A DNA stretch of 64,000 nt from Selaginella moellendorffii. Lineage: Eukaryota > Streptophyta > Lycopodiopsida > Selaginellales > Selaginellaceae. Positions within the stretch are counted from its first letter, which is position 1. Every line of letters begins with the position of its first letter. The notes beneath the pieces are model-generated. The model had not been told where the DNA came from. It worked only from the letters and a program-made list of their open reading frames with translations, and searched no databases. The DNA is taken from positions 789,014 to 853,013 of the forward strand of contig NW_003314298.1 of assembly GCF_000143415.4 (NCBI RefSeq). The letters run 5' to 3'. The position numbers and the translations under genes are program-made. This document shows positions 47,935 to 58,540 of the stretch, piece after piece.

Positions 47935-49925
47935 TGAGCGGTAACACGCATCCAAACGTTGGAACTCACTCCTGCCCACCTCGATCAAGCATGCTGGTTC
48001 CGGCAGTTCTTCCGCAATGGCAAACTTCTTCACGAAGGACGATGCCTTCTTCGCCTTGACGTAAAAGAGTGTCCCAGCACGTACGCCATGGCCTCCTTCG
48101 CTCCGCCTTGATGGACAGATCCATCTCCACCGCGGCCTTTGGGAGTTGTCCAGCCGAGGGAGCTTTGCCTTGATGGACGGAACCTCATGATGGACGACGG
48201 CCTTTGCGAACCTCACCCTCTTCTTGTTGTCCAGCCGAGGGAGCTCCGCCTCCTCCAGTTTTTCCTCCTCGAGCGCTGCGGAGTTCCACCACAGTCATCC
48301 TCCCATCCACGGACACCTCGGTGCTCGAGGGGGTCCAAGGGTGCGCGTCCTCCATCTGGATGATACGCTCGAAGTCCTGGTCGTCCTGGTGGAGATCCTT
48401 GTAGCCGTATCTGCGAATGCACCTGTACATCCGATACTCCTTAGGCCCGATCCTGCCGATGGCGGTGGAACGTGAGGCACCGGCACGGACTTGATGCAGA
48501 CGAAGACGAGGACTTGGTGAAACGCCGGGAGGTTTGTGAGAAGATGGGTCTGTGTAAATCAGGCCTATTCCAGGAACTCGGACGATGCCAAGGCTCGGAC
48601 CCGGGGTGAGCAGCCACTTCATGGAGAACTTCTTGGAGGTGCCGTAATGCTATATGTACATGACGGCCATGAATATCACCGAGAGGACCAACGCCTCCTT
48701 CTTTGACTTGATCAGTGCCGCTGACATGTAAATGCCTCAAAGAAAAGGGCAAACGCAGCTGCCAGGAAGAAGCTCTTCCTCCATATGATCATGAGTGACG
48801 AACATAACCGTGACAACGGCCAAACCTGAAAGGACAAGATCAAATCAGGCGTTGGAAGTCACCACATACCATATGCGTGGCCGATGAGGATTGTATTCCT
48901 GAATCTGAGTGTCACGGCAAGCAGTTGACTCCGGGAATGTAACTCTGCCGGTAAATATCTTTGGATGTGTGGACGACTTTCACCCGTGGGAAGCAACCAG
49001 ATAAGCACTGCTTGACAATCGAGAAGGTTGCATGGTCTAATCCCTTGACAATCTCTTCAGAAACAGTATGCTGGCCAGTTTTCGTCATCGCCACCCTTAC
49101 GGGAGCCAGGCAGTCATTTCGAAAGCAGGTGGCGTTTCAAAATTTTCTTACTCGGTATGGATTTGTAGAAACTCTTCAAATGTCATCGTGATTCTTGGGG
49201 AGACATGCCGCTTGTCCCGTGTAGACAAGAACAAGACAAGGATAGACTACACACGCAATGTCTGGAAATCGTGTGCCGTCAGCAAAAAGCAAAGCATTGA
49301 TACATGTCCACACAAAAGTACCTTGATAGGAAAGTGTTCCAAATCAGCAAACATCAGTCCCGTTCCTGAATAAAACAAGAAGAAAAAGCAATCACTGTCC
49401 AGGTGGAGTGATGATAAAGTCATGCTAAGCCACCTGTGATACACACCAGAGAAGTCCATCCGTCAGAAGTTGTAAGGGTGACAGAGCTCGAAGGATGTTC
49501 CGGGATACAACCACGCTATCACGATGGGTGCGAAAATGAAGGCAACTCTATATATGCGTCCAGCGCAAACAGCCCGATGAATATCAAGCACGCAGCAATG
49601 TGGACCACGTCTGCAAGGACCCCATGACAATCGTGACTGCAAAGGGAGAATTTTAGACGTACGTTCATGGTGCTCGGTTTCCGTAGAGTTGATTCCAGAA
49701 ACAGCAGAAAGAACTGGGAGGAGAAAAAAGGAAAAACAGTCAGCGTACGGCTTTGAAAGTGCGGACCTGATATTGGTGGTGTAAGAACTCCATCGCCAAT
49801 GACCATACACGTCCCGAGGAGGAAGACCAATTTGAGGAACGCCTCCAGACTTTCTAGCTTGTAGGTGGATAAATCCTCGTTGAGGGGCTGCTGGTCACCA
49901 ACAACGGTAACAAACCTTATGAAGG
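47935..49925 (-). pseudogene. HAK/KUP/KT potassium transporter pseudogene
   Basis: Minus-strand pieces of a KUP/HAK K+ transporter: PLNEDLSTYKLESLEAFLK and LVFLLGTCMVIGDGVLTP (about 49900-49790), [36 protein letters not shown] (about 49010-48960), [54 protein letters not shown], and the C-terminal YVKAKKASSFVKKFAI with ACLIEVG. Frames change repeatedly and membrane segments are missing. It starts 3' of the family's first helices, immediately next to the Crinkler-like gene's 5' end, so it was 5'-truncated at that junction. Confidence 0.85.
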
Positions 49926-49962
49926 ATGGCGACGAGGGGTTAGGGTTTTTGGCGAGGGAGAA

Positions 49963-51663
49963 ATGTGGCGATGGCTGTGCCGAGGCGCTCCGGGAAGACA
50001 GCCGCAGCCCCACCGGTTTAGATCGGAACCGGCATGGGCTATAGCTGCTCTAGAGCGCACCCAGGTGAAGGTCGAAGTTTGCAATCAAGTCAAGGTGGAC
50101 AAAGGCGCTCCTCCCGCAAAGGCCACGTTCCTGGATCTGCCTGACGATCTTAGCGTAAGCTGGTGGTCTGCGGGGAGACGGAACCGGAAGCTTCTGCTCC
50201 GCAGCTGCTACGATCCCATCTTTAATCTCGTGTGGGAGCACAATGAGGTGGAAGCGGAGCGCTTGGACACTCCTATTGCAGGCGTAGTCTTGCTGGGGAA
50301 TCCAGGGATAGGGAAGACGGGGTTTTTGTGGCTGGCGCTGTGGAAACTGCTGGCCAAGAGGCGCAACATCGTCATAAAGCTCCCTAATGTGGATGACTAC
50401 GTATTTGTCACTTGGAAGGACGGCCAGCTTGAGGTGGAGGAGCGCACGGAGGTCCCGAAAACACTGCCTGACGGTGGTGAAGGTGTGCCCTGGTGGTACC
50501 TGGCTGATACGTTCATACCGAAAAGGGACTGGAGTTTGCACTGCAGGTTTTTGCTCACGTGCTCACCGAAGAAGGCCAATTACTACGAGTTTGCAAAGGC
50601 CGGCAACGTCTGCACGCTGTTTGATCCCATCTGGACAGAAGATGAGCTTCTGGCCCTCAACGAGCACAACTTCGGGCACGATCCAGAGGATGTGAGGAAA
50701 CGCTTCCTGAAGTGGGGTGGTATTCCTCGCTACGTGCTGCAGAAGGTGGGGCCGGAAGCCCAGGCACAGATAAGCGAAGCATTAGGACTGGTGCGAGAGT
50801 TCGACAGGGTTATCAATCACCAAGCGCTACCCGAAGGCCAGAGCCACAAGGCCTTCCATATGGTTGTTGACGAGAGCACGTTCAAGTCTTTCCGTTTAGC
50901 TCCCGCCAGTCCTTACGTCGAAGAGCAGCTCATGCTCAATCTCCCCTTGCCAGGATTGAAGCGTTTCTTGTCGGTCGAGCAACCAGATGGTATCTGGGAC
51001 ATCCAGGGAAAGCTGCTAGAGATCTTTGTGTGCAACATCATCATTCCCAGGGGTGGTAGGATGCAATACAGGGAGCTGCAGCAAGATGGGGAATTCGGGC
51101 CAGTTCTGGCAGGGAGCTACCCTCAGGTTCCTGCAAGCTATCCTCTGGAACGCAGAGGAGGAGGTGGACACGAGGCCGTTTTTCCACGAGAGATCCGGTC
51201 AGACCATAAGGCTGCGCTCTTCAAGCCTTCGTCAGCCAGGAATGCGGAATGGGATTTCATCGCCCACGGAGGCATATATCAGGTAACTGTCACAAAGAAG
51301 CGCGCCTTGGTACTCGGGCCAGCTGTTGAGAAAGCGCTGGACTTCCTGCGACTGTACTACGGTAAAGAGAAACAAGTCGACTTCTACATACTGGTACCGG
51401 GCTTCAATCTGACCGCCTTCACCATTGACTGGTTCGATACCATCAAGCCAGCTGAGAAGGGAAAGAGACGCTCATGCAAGGACAAAAAAGGAATGGTTGA
51501 TGAAGTGATGGACCGAATCAAGCAGCTGAACATTCGGGTGAAGGTAGTCTCGCTGGATATCGGTGACGTGTGCCCGACGTGCATGGGGGCAGGGATCATC
51601 GTGAGAAACTACCAGAGCGATGTCATCTCTTCCTTGTCTTCTTTACGCATGTCGGAGATGTAA
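49963..51663 (+). CDS. Crinkler/RHS-like P-loop NTPase with C-terminal nuclease-like domain
   Basis: Intact single-exon ORF of 566 residues. Residues 112-119 form a Walker A motif (GNPGIGKT) in a STAND/AAA-like NTPase module (LLGNPGIGKTGFLWLALWKL), followed by RFLLTCSPKK and an arginine-rich helical region (LNEHNFGHDPEDVRKRFLKW, then GGIPRYVL). Near residues 427-445, AEWDFIA then GIYQVTVTKK has the D...QxT spacing of PD-(D/E)XK-like nuclease domains in CRN/RHS proteins. In oomycetes and fungi such proteins can be nuclear-targeted effectors; CRN/RHS proteins, by published analysis, descend from transposon-linked elements and occur sporadically across eukaryotes. Its role here is unknown. The ATG at 49963 is the first in frame. 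A diverged, broken copy lies tail-to-tail downstream. Family assignment is from motifs and remembered order, unverified by search. Confidence 0.7.
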   Translation: MWRWLCRGAPGRQPQPHRFRSEPAWAIAALERTQVKVEVCNQVKVDKGAPPAKATFLDLPDDLSVSWWSAGRRNRKLLLRSCYDPIFNLVWEHNEVEAERLDTPIAGVVLLGNPGIGKTGFLWLALWKLLAKRRNIVIKLPNVDDYVFVTWKDGQLEVEERTEVPKTLPDGGEGVPWWYLADTFIPKRDWSLHCRFLLTCSPKKANYYEFAKAGNVCTLFDPIWTEDELLALNEHNFGHDPEDVRKRFLKWGGIPRYVLQKVGPEAQAQISEALGLVREFDRVINHQALPEGQSHKAFHMVVDESTFKSFRLAPASPYVEEQLMLNLPLPGLKRFLSVEQPDGIWDIQGKLLEIFVCNIIIPRGGRMQYRELQQDGEFGPVLAGSYPQVPASYPLERRGGGGHEAVFPREIRSDHKAALFKPSSARNAEWDFIAHGGIYQVTVTKKRALVLGPAVEKALDFLRLYYGKEKQVDFYILVPGFNLTAFTIDWFDTIKPAEKGKRRSCKDKKGMVDEVMDRIKQLNIRVKVVSLDIGDVCPTCMGAGIIVRNYQSDVISSLSSLRMSEM

Positions 51664-52130
51664 GTAATCTGACCAACGAGCAAGGTATGGATCGAAGTCT
51701 ACAACCTTTTCAGTGTGCTTACAATGTCTAACTTGGAACAGTTTGAATTTTTATATCATATAAGTATAAATGCATTGCTAATTTAGTCTAATTTCCTCTT
51801 CATGGCCCCGCACAGAAATGCAATGGATAGAATAAAAGATTCATACAAAGATCTTTTTTAAGTAAGTGAAAAAACCTAAGATAATTTTTAGCATATTCTG
51901 CCAAAGAAAAGGCTGTGGGAGTTTTGACACACTCCACACTTTTGTGAGCTTCATCAAGGGGAAAGAAACATAAAAAATCTTGAACTTTCTGAGTTTGTCT
52001 TCCAGGACCAAGACTACTCATTGTGCTCTTTACAGATGCGTGTGCCAGCAGGATCACTCAACGAACGTTCCGTAGAGAGAATTTTTTATCCGTACAAAGG
52101 GATATATTCTTGAAATTTTTCAGCTCTCAT
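51664..52130. other. Centre of the inverted duplication
   Basis: About 470 bp, moderately AT-rich, between the ends of the two Crinkler copies. No gene is supported. The homology of the arms fades around 52130. Confidence 0.5.
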
Positions 52131-53638
52131 TGCTATTTAGTCTTAGACATGCAGATATCGTCCTGGTGTTCTTCTTTGACAATGACACCTGTCCCCATGC
52201 AAGGCACGCAAATGTCACCAATGTCCAGCAAGACTACAGCTTCTTGATGCTGTCCATGACTTCATTAATCATAACATGTTTGTCCTTTCTCTTTTCCGGC
52301 TTGATGGTATCGAACCAGATTGAAGCGCGGTACCAGTATGCAGAAGTCGACTTGTTTCTCTTTGCCGTAGTACAGTCGCAGGAAGTCCAGAGCTTTCTCA
52401 ACAGCTGGCCCGAGTACCAAGGCCGCTTCTTTGTTAGTTGCCTGATATATACTTCCATTGACGATGAAATCCCACTCTGCGTTCCTGGCTGAAGAAGGCT
52501 TGAAGAGCGCATTCTTATGGTCTAATTGCGGAAAGACAGCCTCATGTCCAGTTCCTCCTTAAACTGTAGCTTGCCACCCCTGGGAACGAGTACGTTGCAG
52601 ACAAAGCTCTCTAGCAGCTTTGCCTGGATATCCCGGATACCATCTGGTTGCTCCACCGACAAAAAACGCTTCAATCCTGGTAATGGGAGATTTGACAGCA
52701 GTTGCTCTTCGACGTAGGCAGGAGCCAAACGGGAAGATGTGAACGTGCTCTCGTCAACAATTGTATGAAACGCCTTGCGAGCTGGATCGTCCGGCAGTGC
52801 CTGGAGCATTATAATCTTGTCAAAATCTCTCACCAGTCCAATGGCACGGCTTATCTCTGCCTGGGCTTCCGGCCACACCTTCTCCAGCACGTACCGAGGC
52901 GTACCACCCCACTTCAGGAAGCGTTTCCTCACTTCCTCTGGATCATGTCCGAAGTTGTGCTCGTTGAGGGCCAGAAGCTCATCTTCTGTCCAGACGGGAT
53001 CGAGCAGCATGCGCACGCACGTTGCCAGCCTTTGCAAACTTGGCCTTCTTTGGTGAGCACGTGAGCAAAAATCCTGCAGTACAAACTCCAGCCGCAGCTT
53101 GGTATAAACGTATCAGCCAGGTACTACCAGGGCACACCTTCACCACCGCCATTTAATGTGTTCGGGACCTCACTGTGCTTGTCCACTTTAAGCTGGTCGT
53201 TCTCCCAAGTGACAAATACGTAGTCATCCGTAGTAGGGAGTTTTATGATGATGTTGCGCCTCTTGGCCAGCAGTTTCCATAGCGACAGCCACAACTATCC
53301 CTGGATTCCCCAGCAAGATTACGCCTCGATTAGGAACGTCCAAGCTCTCCGCTTCCACCTCATTATGCTCCCACACGAGATCAAAGATGGGATCGTAGCA
53401 GCTGCGGACTAGAAGCTTTCGGTTCGGTTTCCCCGCAGACCACCAGCCTTCGCTAAGATCGTCAGGCAGATCCAAAAACTTGGCTTGTGCGGGAGGAGCG
53501 CCTTTGTCCACCTTGACTTGATTGCAAACTTCGACACTTCACCTGGGTGCGCTCTAAAGCAGTTATAACTCTTACCCGATCCGATCTGAAATGGTGCGGC
53601 TGCCTTCGCGGAGAGCCTCGGCACAGCCATCGCCACAT
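52131..53638 (-). pseudogene. Broken Crinkler/RHS-like copy (inverted paralogue)
   Basis: Aligns along nearly its whole length with the intact copy: ATGTGGCGATGGCTGTGCCG start region (about 53638), KGAPPAQAKFLDLPDDLSEG, NRKLLVRSCYDPIFDLVWEH, TEDELLALNEHNFGHDPEEV, PLPGLKRFLSVEQPDG, then FDTIKPEKRKDK. Walker A is destroyed: after GVILLGNPGI the frame breaks, with loss of the GKT residues and part of the following helix. At least three frameshifts or stops separate the segments. Confidence 0.85.
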
Positions 53639-53639
53639 G

Positions 53640-54735
53640 ATTGCTTAGGGCTTGGGTGCATCTATGGAATTTTTCTTATGCTCAGCTTTACATTTTTTGT
53701 GCTTCGACGAGCTCCATCTTGTGCACGGCCGCGAATCATGGATCGTCTGGCCGGACACCCCCAGGCTGGAAGCATGTCGCATTGTGAACGCCAATGCCTC
53801 AGCTGTAGCCCAATCCACTCCGTCTCCCGCCTCAATGCTCACACATCCTCTTGATCGCTCTATGCGGCGATTTTCTTGCCAACCTCTGGTTTGACACTGC
53901 AGTCAGAACACCGACACATGTAAGAAACAAAGACGAAAGTCTAAACTTACCCGGTGTTTCTTAACCGTGACAACTGCTCCGGACCCGTGAAGCCCGTCCA
54001 ATATCAGTCCTATGACTTAGGAGTAGTCTTCGCTTAAAATCGCATACACTTTGTCATGGATTTTTTTCACGGTCTCCTCACTGATCGTCATGACCACTTT
54101 CAACGAGTTTCTTCTTGACCTGCACATAAAAAAAAAAACAAGCCATCAAGAACTAGCAAATCGAGACAAAGTTGTGCTTACCTGGTACATTTTTGGTCGA
54201 GTGAACAATGGCTCCTCTATCTCATTGTGACCCCACAACATCCGACATGAACTGGCACCTCCATTTTGCGGCCAGGCATGGACGATAGCTCATCTCCATT
54301 CAGGGGAAAGATAGGAGCGTTCAAAGCCTTGGCAACGTCCGTGCAGTAAGGCAAGGAGCGACTGCTCGGTGGTGTAGTTTGGAAGATCGCTCAAGTGCAG
54401 CATCACCTTGGCCAGAGAAGCTATCTCCATGAAACAAAATCGCCATGTTCTTCTTCCTCTTGTAGTCGTCGCCACAACCGGGTCCACAGCTTCCAGGTGA
54501 CTGGGATTCACAACGAGCGAGAGATGGATGTGCTTCCCAGTCCTGGTCGGTCTGTTGTAGGACGTTCCTAGATGGTACTTGACATCACCACTTCCACTGT
54601 AGCCCCACCCTCGGCCCTCCAGCAAACTCGCTAAATATTTGCCGCAGAGGCTTCCTACAACGTTTCCCAGTGCCAGTTCTTCTCCCTCCTGAAGAAGTTG
54701 CTCGAATGTTTGTGGAGCAACAACAAGCATATTAG
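53640..54735 (-). pseudogene. OGDH E1 pseudogene, right copy
   Basis: Minus-strand pieces match the left copy: [79 protein letters not shown], then the segment after the MYQ intron, then DGVDWATAEALAF joined almost directly to a C-terminal remnant (SKHKKCK). The region between them in the left copy (about 46.9-47.6 kb) is missing here. It meets the broken Crinkler start within a few bases. Confidence 0.85.
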
Positions 54736-54949
54736 TGACGGCATGAAAATTTAGAACAGAACAATGTCACTATGAGAGCAATGCTAATTGAGCGAGTGTG
54801 TTTAGAGGATATCGTGAAGGTGAAAAATTTCTAAAATAGCAGCTGCAACTCTCCAACAATTCAGTCTTTGGTGACAGAGATGAGCCTCTTCCGTCAGATT
54901 TTGAACTGCCGGCATGATTGCTATGGTATCTTGCTGATGACACACTGGT

Positions 54950-55440
54950 TCACGGTTCAAATCTCGGTGACGATATTGGAGAAGGTACTGAACCTTTGAT
55001 AGGATGGTGACAGTGGGCTTCTTCTGAAGGAATGGAAGTTGATTCTTCCAAAGCTTTTTGCTTGGCTTCAGCAAGATCTTCATCAGCAGACTTCTTGTTC
55101 CTCTCTTGGACAGCCTTGCTAGCCCTGAAGAAAGCAACATCTTTCTGGAAAGCAGCTCTCCTTTCACCAACCAACTTTCCAAGTTCAACTTTAACCAAAG
55201 GCTCGACATCAGAAGAAATTCCCTCAAGAGAAGTCTGAACAATATGCCCAAACCTGGTATCAAATAAGGAGAGAGCAGCATCAGGAGAGATTAATTGCTG
55301 GTCCTTCAACACTGCCTTGGAGTCTTGATTCAAAGCAATCTAGGTACCTCACCCTTGACAAGTTTAGCTTGCAAAGTTTGATAACCATTTAGACTTGCAG
55401 TGTTGAATTCCTGTTTGGAATTCTGAATAACCAAATCAAA
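54950..55440 (-). repeat. Copy of a gag-like coiled-coil repeat family
   Basis: The minus-strand frame contains QQLISPDAALSLFDTRFGHI, DVEPLVKVELGKLVGERRAA, FQKDVAFFRASKAVQERNKK and ALEESTSIPSEEA. Long stretches are nearly identical to 59050-59480; each copy has deletions the other lacks. The charged helical protein resembles a gag or structural protein of a retroelement, not a plant housekeeping gene. Confidence 0.65.
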
Positions 55441-55449
55441 AAAGCTCCG

Positions 55450-56240
55450 GGGTCGTCATGCCATGAGGAGCAGGGTCGTGCTAGGTCCAGCAGCAAGGCT
55501 TGGACCAGCGATGCTTGGTCCAGCCATAGTGCTCGCTGAAGAAACGAACATTGCAGCACATGCCCGAGCAGCATGAGTTGCATGAGCTCCCGGAAGTAGC
55601 ACGAACGGGAGCTGGAGACAAACTCATGCTGTTTGAAGAGGCCATTCGCTGCAGATCGAAGCTGAAAGAGCTAGAGGATGAATCCCTATCTCTCTGTTCA
55701 GCATTATCATCTACTCCCGCATGAGTATCAACGTTCATGCATTCACACGTGTGATTTTCAGAGTAGTTATTGATAGCAGAGAGCATTACTTTGCTTCTCT
55801 CTGTCAAAAGCTTCTTTCTCAGCAGTTAAAAGTTGTTACAAGTTCAAAATTTAAACTTCTAGCTTTTGCACTTGTTAATTACAAACGGCAGAACTAGTTG
55901 TTCTTTAATTTGATCATGAGTTGAAGCTTGTGTCTCATGCTGAGAAGCAGGAGGGACGACGCACTCCATTGTCTGGCATGATTTTCATGCTGCGAACTAG
56001 GAGTGGCGACTCACTCCATTGTCCAAGCATTCTTTTCATCTTCATTCTCAGTATTCGGTTCATTTGTTGCCATCAAAGACTCAAAGTAAACTTCATCATA
56101 GAGTTTTCTTGTCACATGATTTAATTCCTGTTCATCCAGTGAATCTACTACTAATTCCAAACGTGACAAAGTTTATGGCAATGGAGAGTTACTCCCATGT
56201 CATGCACATCAGCTCCACTGTATCTCTTAGAGTAAAAAAA
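55450..56240. other. Unassigned region
   Basis: About 800 bp with small ORFs (for example 55481-55807 on -) and no recognised family. GGTCCAGC-type near-repeats occur near 55485-55545. Nothing firm can be said. Confidence 0.35.
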
Positions 56241-56720
56241 AAAACCTTTTTTTTTTCTTTTTTCTTTCTCCCAGTTGCAAGACAGCTTAACTTCGTGGGA
56301 CACTCTTCGTGCCGCTTTGCCCGTGGGAACGGTCGGTGGAGCTCCAAAGGTAAGCATTGCTGAACATATGTCATTACTGTCATCAAATTCTCAATATCAT
56401 TCAGGTAAGAGCCTTGCAAATAATGACACGCCGTACAGTGGTGGAATTGGAGGGATCGTTTCAATGGTGACGTGGATATTGCTCTTGCACTTAGCACGAT
56501 GGTGTTCCCAACATCATCAACATCACAAAGTGCCACTAAGTGCGACGTGAATGGTCGGTTCACCTCCAATCTGGAGCCGGCGTAGTGGCAAACTCGGACC
56601 CAGTATATTGAAATAGTGAATAAAGCGGCTGGTCTGGGAGGGGCCATTGATCTTGCTGAAGCAGCTTTTGATGAATCCAAGCAAGTGACAAGAGTTGCAG
56701 CTTCTTCCACTTCTACTGTA
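56241..56720 (+). other. Coding-like fragment of unknown identity
   Basis: Plus-strand segments such as LTSWDTLRAALPVGTVGGAP (followed by AAAG|GTAAGC, a good donor), GDVDIALALSTMVFPTSS, and IEIVNKAAGLGGAIDLAEAA look protein-like and are separated by stops or frame changes; CTTCTACT|GTAAGC near 56715 is another good donor. A related-length ORF exists antisense (56189-56710). It may be a pseudogene relic; the family is not recognised. Confidence 0.35.
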
Positions 56721-57670
56721 AGCTGCTTTCTTTCTCGTTTTTCTTTTTAATTTTTCTTTTTTCTGACTAGTGCTGATTTAAATTTGACTGTTCATTGTAA
56801 ATGAAACATCGAGCGCATTGCAGAGAGGGCAACTCCTGTAAGAGATGCCTGTCAGCCAGCTGAAATTGAAATCAAACCCTCAAAAGTGTGCAGGTGATCC
56901 GAGGTCCTGTGAAAAACCATGACGTTTACGATGTTGGATATATATATGTGTAGCGGCTCTCTGGTCTCTGGTTCATCCTGTCTGGCTCCAACCATCGTCG
57001 CTGCAGCTGCCTTCTCGGTTTCCAGACGCGAGACATGCTTGACCAGCACACTTTTGAGGGTTTGAATATATATATATATTCCGCCATCGAGCAGCTGCTT
57101 CAATTCAATTATTGAACAAAAGGGGACATACCTGATTTAAGAAAGAGCCGCACTCCCAGATTTCATCTTCCTGATCCTGTTCTTCCTGAAAGCGGTGGTT
57201 AAGAAAAAAAAACAAATATACTTGGATTAGATTCCTGGGTCAGAAGCAAAAAATGGTATAACAAAATGCAACTTGCTCAGGTTCATCAATCGTCAATTAC
57301 GTACCTTGTTGATTCATACATTCATGAGCGGCCATAGCCTGTTCCCTCTTCCTACTTATTTCTCCCTAGCAAAACTCCACACAGGGCGGAGAGAAAATCA
57401 GAAAATATCGTATATTTTCATAGCCTAGGGAAAGGTATATAACCCGAATATACCCTAAATCATGAGACCGCAAAGCCAAGTAGATTCGTTTAAAGTGGGA
57501 AGCTATCAACACAGCTTTATTGGCGTGTAAAACTTCCGGTTCCCCAGTATCCTCTGCAACTAAAAAAAAAAAGAAGCAAGAATTAGCAAGAACAACGAAA
57601 AGAAGTGAATACGATATACCTGAGCCTTAAGCAATACCTCCTCATAACCCCATGCCCGCTTCTTTGCGCA
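56721..57670. other. Intergenic region
   Basis: About 950 bp without a supported gene. It contains a short TATATA run (about 57066-57078) and the 3' side of the ankyrin gene fragment. Confidence 0.4.
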
Positions 57671-58540
57671 TCACAACGCTGTGAGACCATCTTTGTCCTC
57701 AACGTTCACATCTTTGGCATTGTCCACAAGCACTTTGAAAGTGCCTAGGGGTACCATGGAATGGACTGCTTCAATGAGAGGAACCCGACCTGCAGAATCT
57801 GCCTCGCATGGGTCTGCTGCCTGCAGCAAAGCTCGCACCAGTTCATCATCCTTCACATCCAAAGCCTTGTTGAAATCCTCAACGCATATCGGACCTGTTG
57901 AAGGAACCTGCTGCAGTACCGGGCAACAAAAGCCACGAGCATCTAAAAGGAAAAGAAACGAAAACAAAACCATATCAATCAGGAGCACACCTTTTAAATC
58001 TTTGTCTGCACCTTCATCAAGAAACCACCTGACCATGTCACCGTTTCTCACCCTGCAAGCTTCCACCTAGAACAAAACTGAGCGTGCGTTCAGCGTGTGA
58101 CAACTTACCAAGGCCACATGTAAACTTCGTCACGTCGTCAAGGTTGTCAACACAAGCAGCATCACAGAGCAGTTGAAGAATCTCATCGTCAAACAGGCCT
58201 GTGTACAGGTCCCCATGCTGCAACAGAGATCAGTCACGCGAGTTGATGACTGACAAAACATTAAGGGTGAAGCAAAAGGACCAAGGTCCACGTACTCCGG
58301 CTTGTTCAAGACCTCGTCAAACTTCTTCGCGTGCTTGACCGAGTCATCAGCTAGAAGAATTACAGTCTCGGTGCAATGGTCGGAGGTGATGTACTCTCTG
58401 CATGTCTTCATCGTTGTCGGCAGATCATCTGAGGCACCCAGAAGCTCAACGACTACTGCAGCGTTGGGCGGAAGAATTTTGCCGGCGACGTTCGGCCTGT
58501 CAAGGATGACAAAGCAATCCGGGCGGCAAGCCGTTTAGAG
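57671..58540 (-). CDS. Ankyrin-repeat protein fragment
   Basis: Several minus-strand exons with GT-AG borders carry ankyrin-like units: an upstream segment (PPNAAVVVELLGASDDLPTT, MKTCREYITSDHCTETVILL), HGDLYTGLFDDEILQLLCDA, VEACRVRNGDMVRWFLDEGA, and the last exon with KDDELVRALLQAADPCEADS, GRVPLIEAV, FKVLVDNAKDVNVEDKDGLT and the stop at 57671. The intron between the last two exons (about 57990-57945) is clean. No start codon is certain: the most 5' segment is preceded by an in-frame stop at about 58535. It could be a complete small gene with an unseen first exon or a 5'-truncated relic. Ankyrin repeats bind protein partners. Confidence 0.5.

Larger units (their letters stand above)
45755..54735. 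repeat. Imperfect inverted duplication (OGDH E1 relic + Crinkler-like gene)
   Basis: Left arm (+): OGDH E1 relic at 45755-47730, then a KUP relic, then an intact Crinkler/RHS-like ORF at 49963-51663. Right arm (-): a damaged Crinkler copy at 53638-52131, then an OGDH relic at 54735-53640. The order is mirrored about roughly 51.7-52.1 kb. The right arm lacks the KUP part, and its OGDH relic has an internal deletion. Confidence 0.8.

Noticed and set aside
56189-56710. 173-codon minus-strand ORF
   Set aside because: It overlaps a coding-like plus-strand segment with good splice donors and shows no motif of its own.
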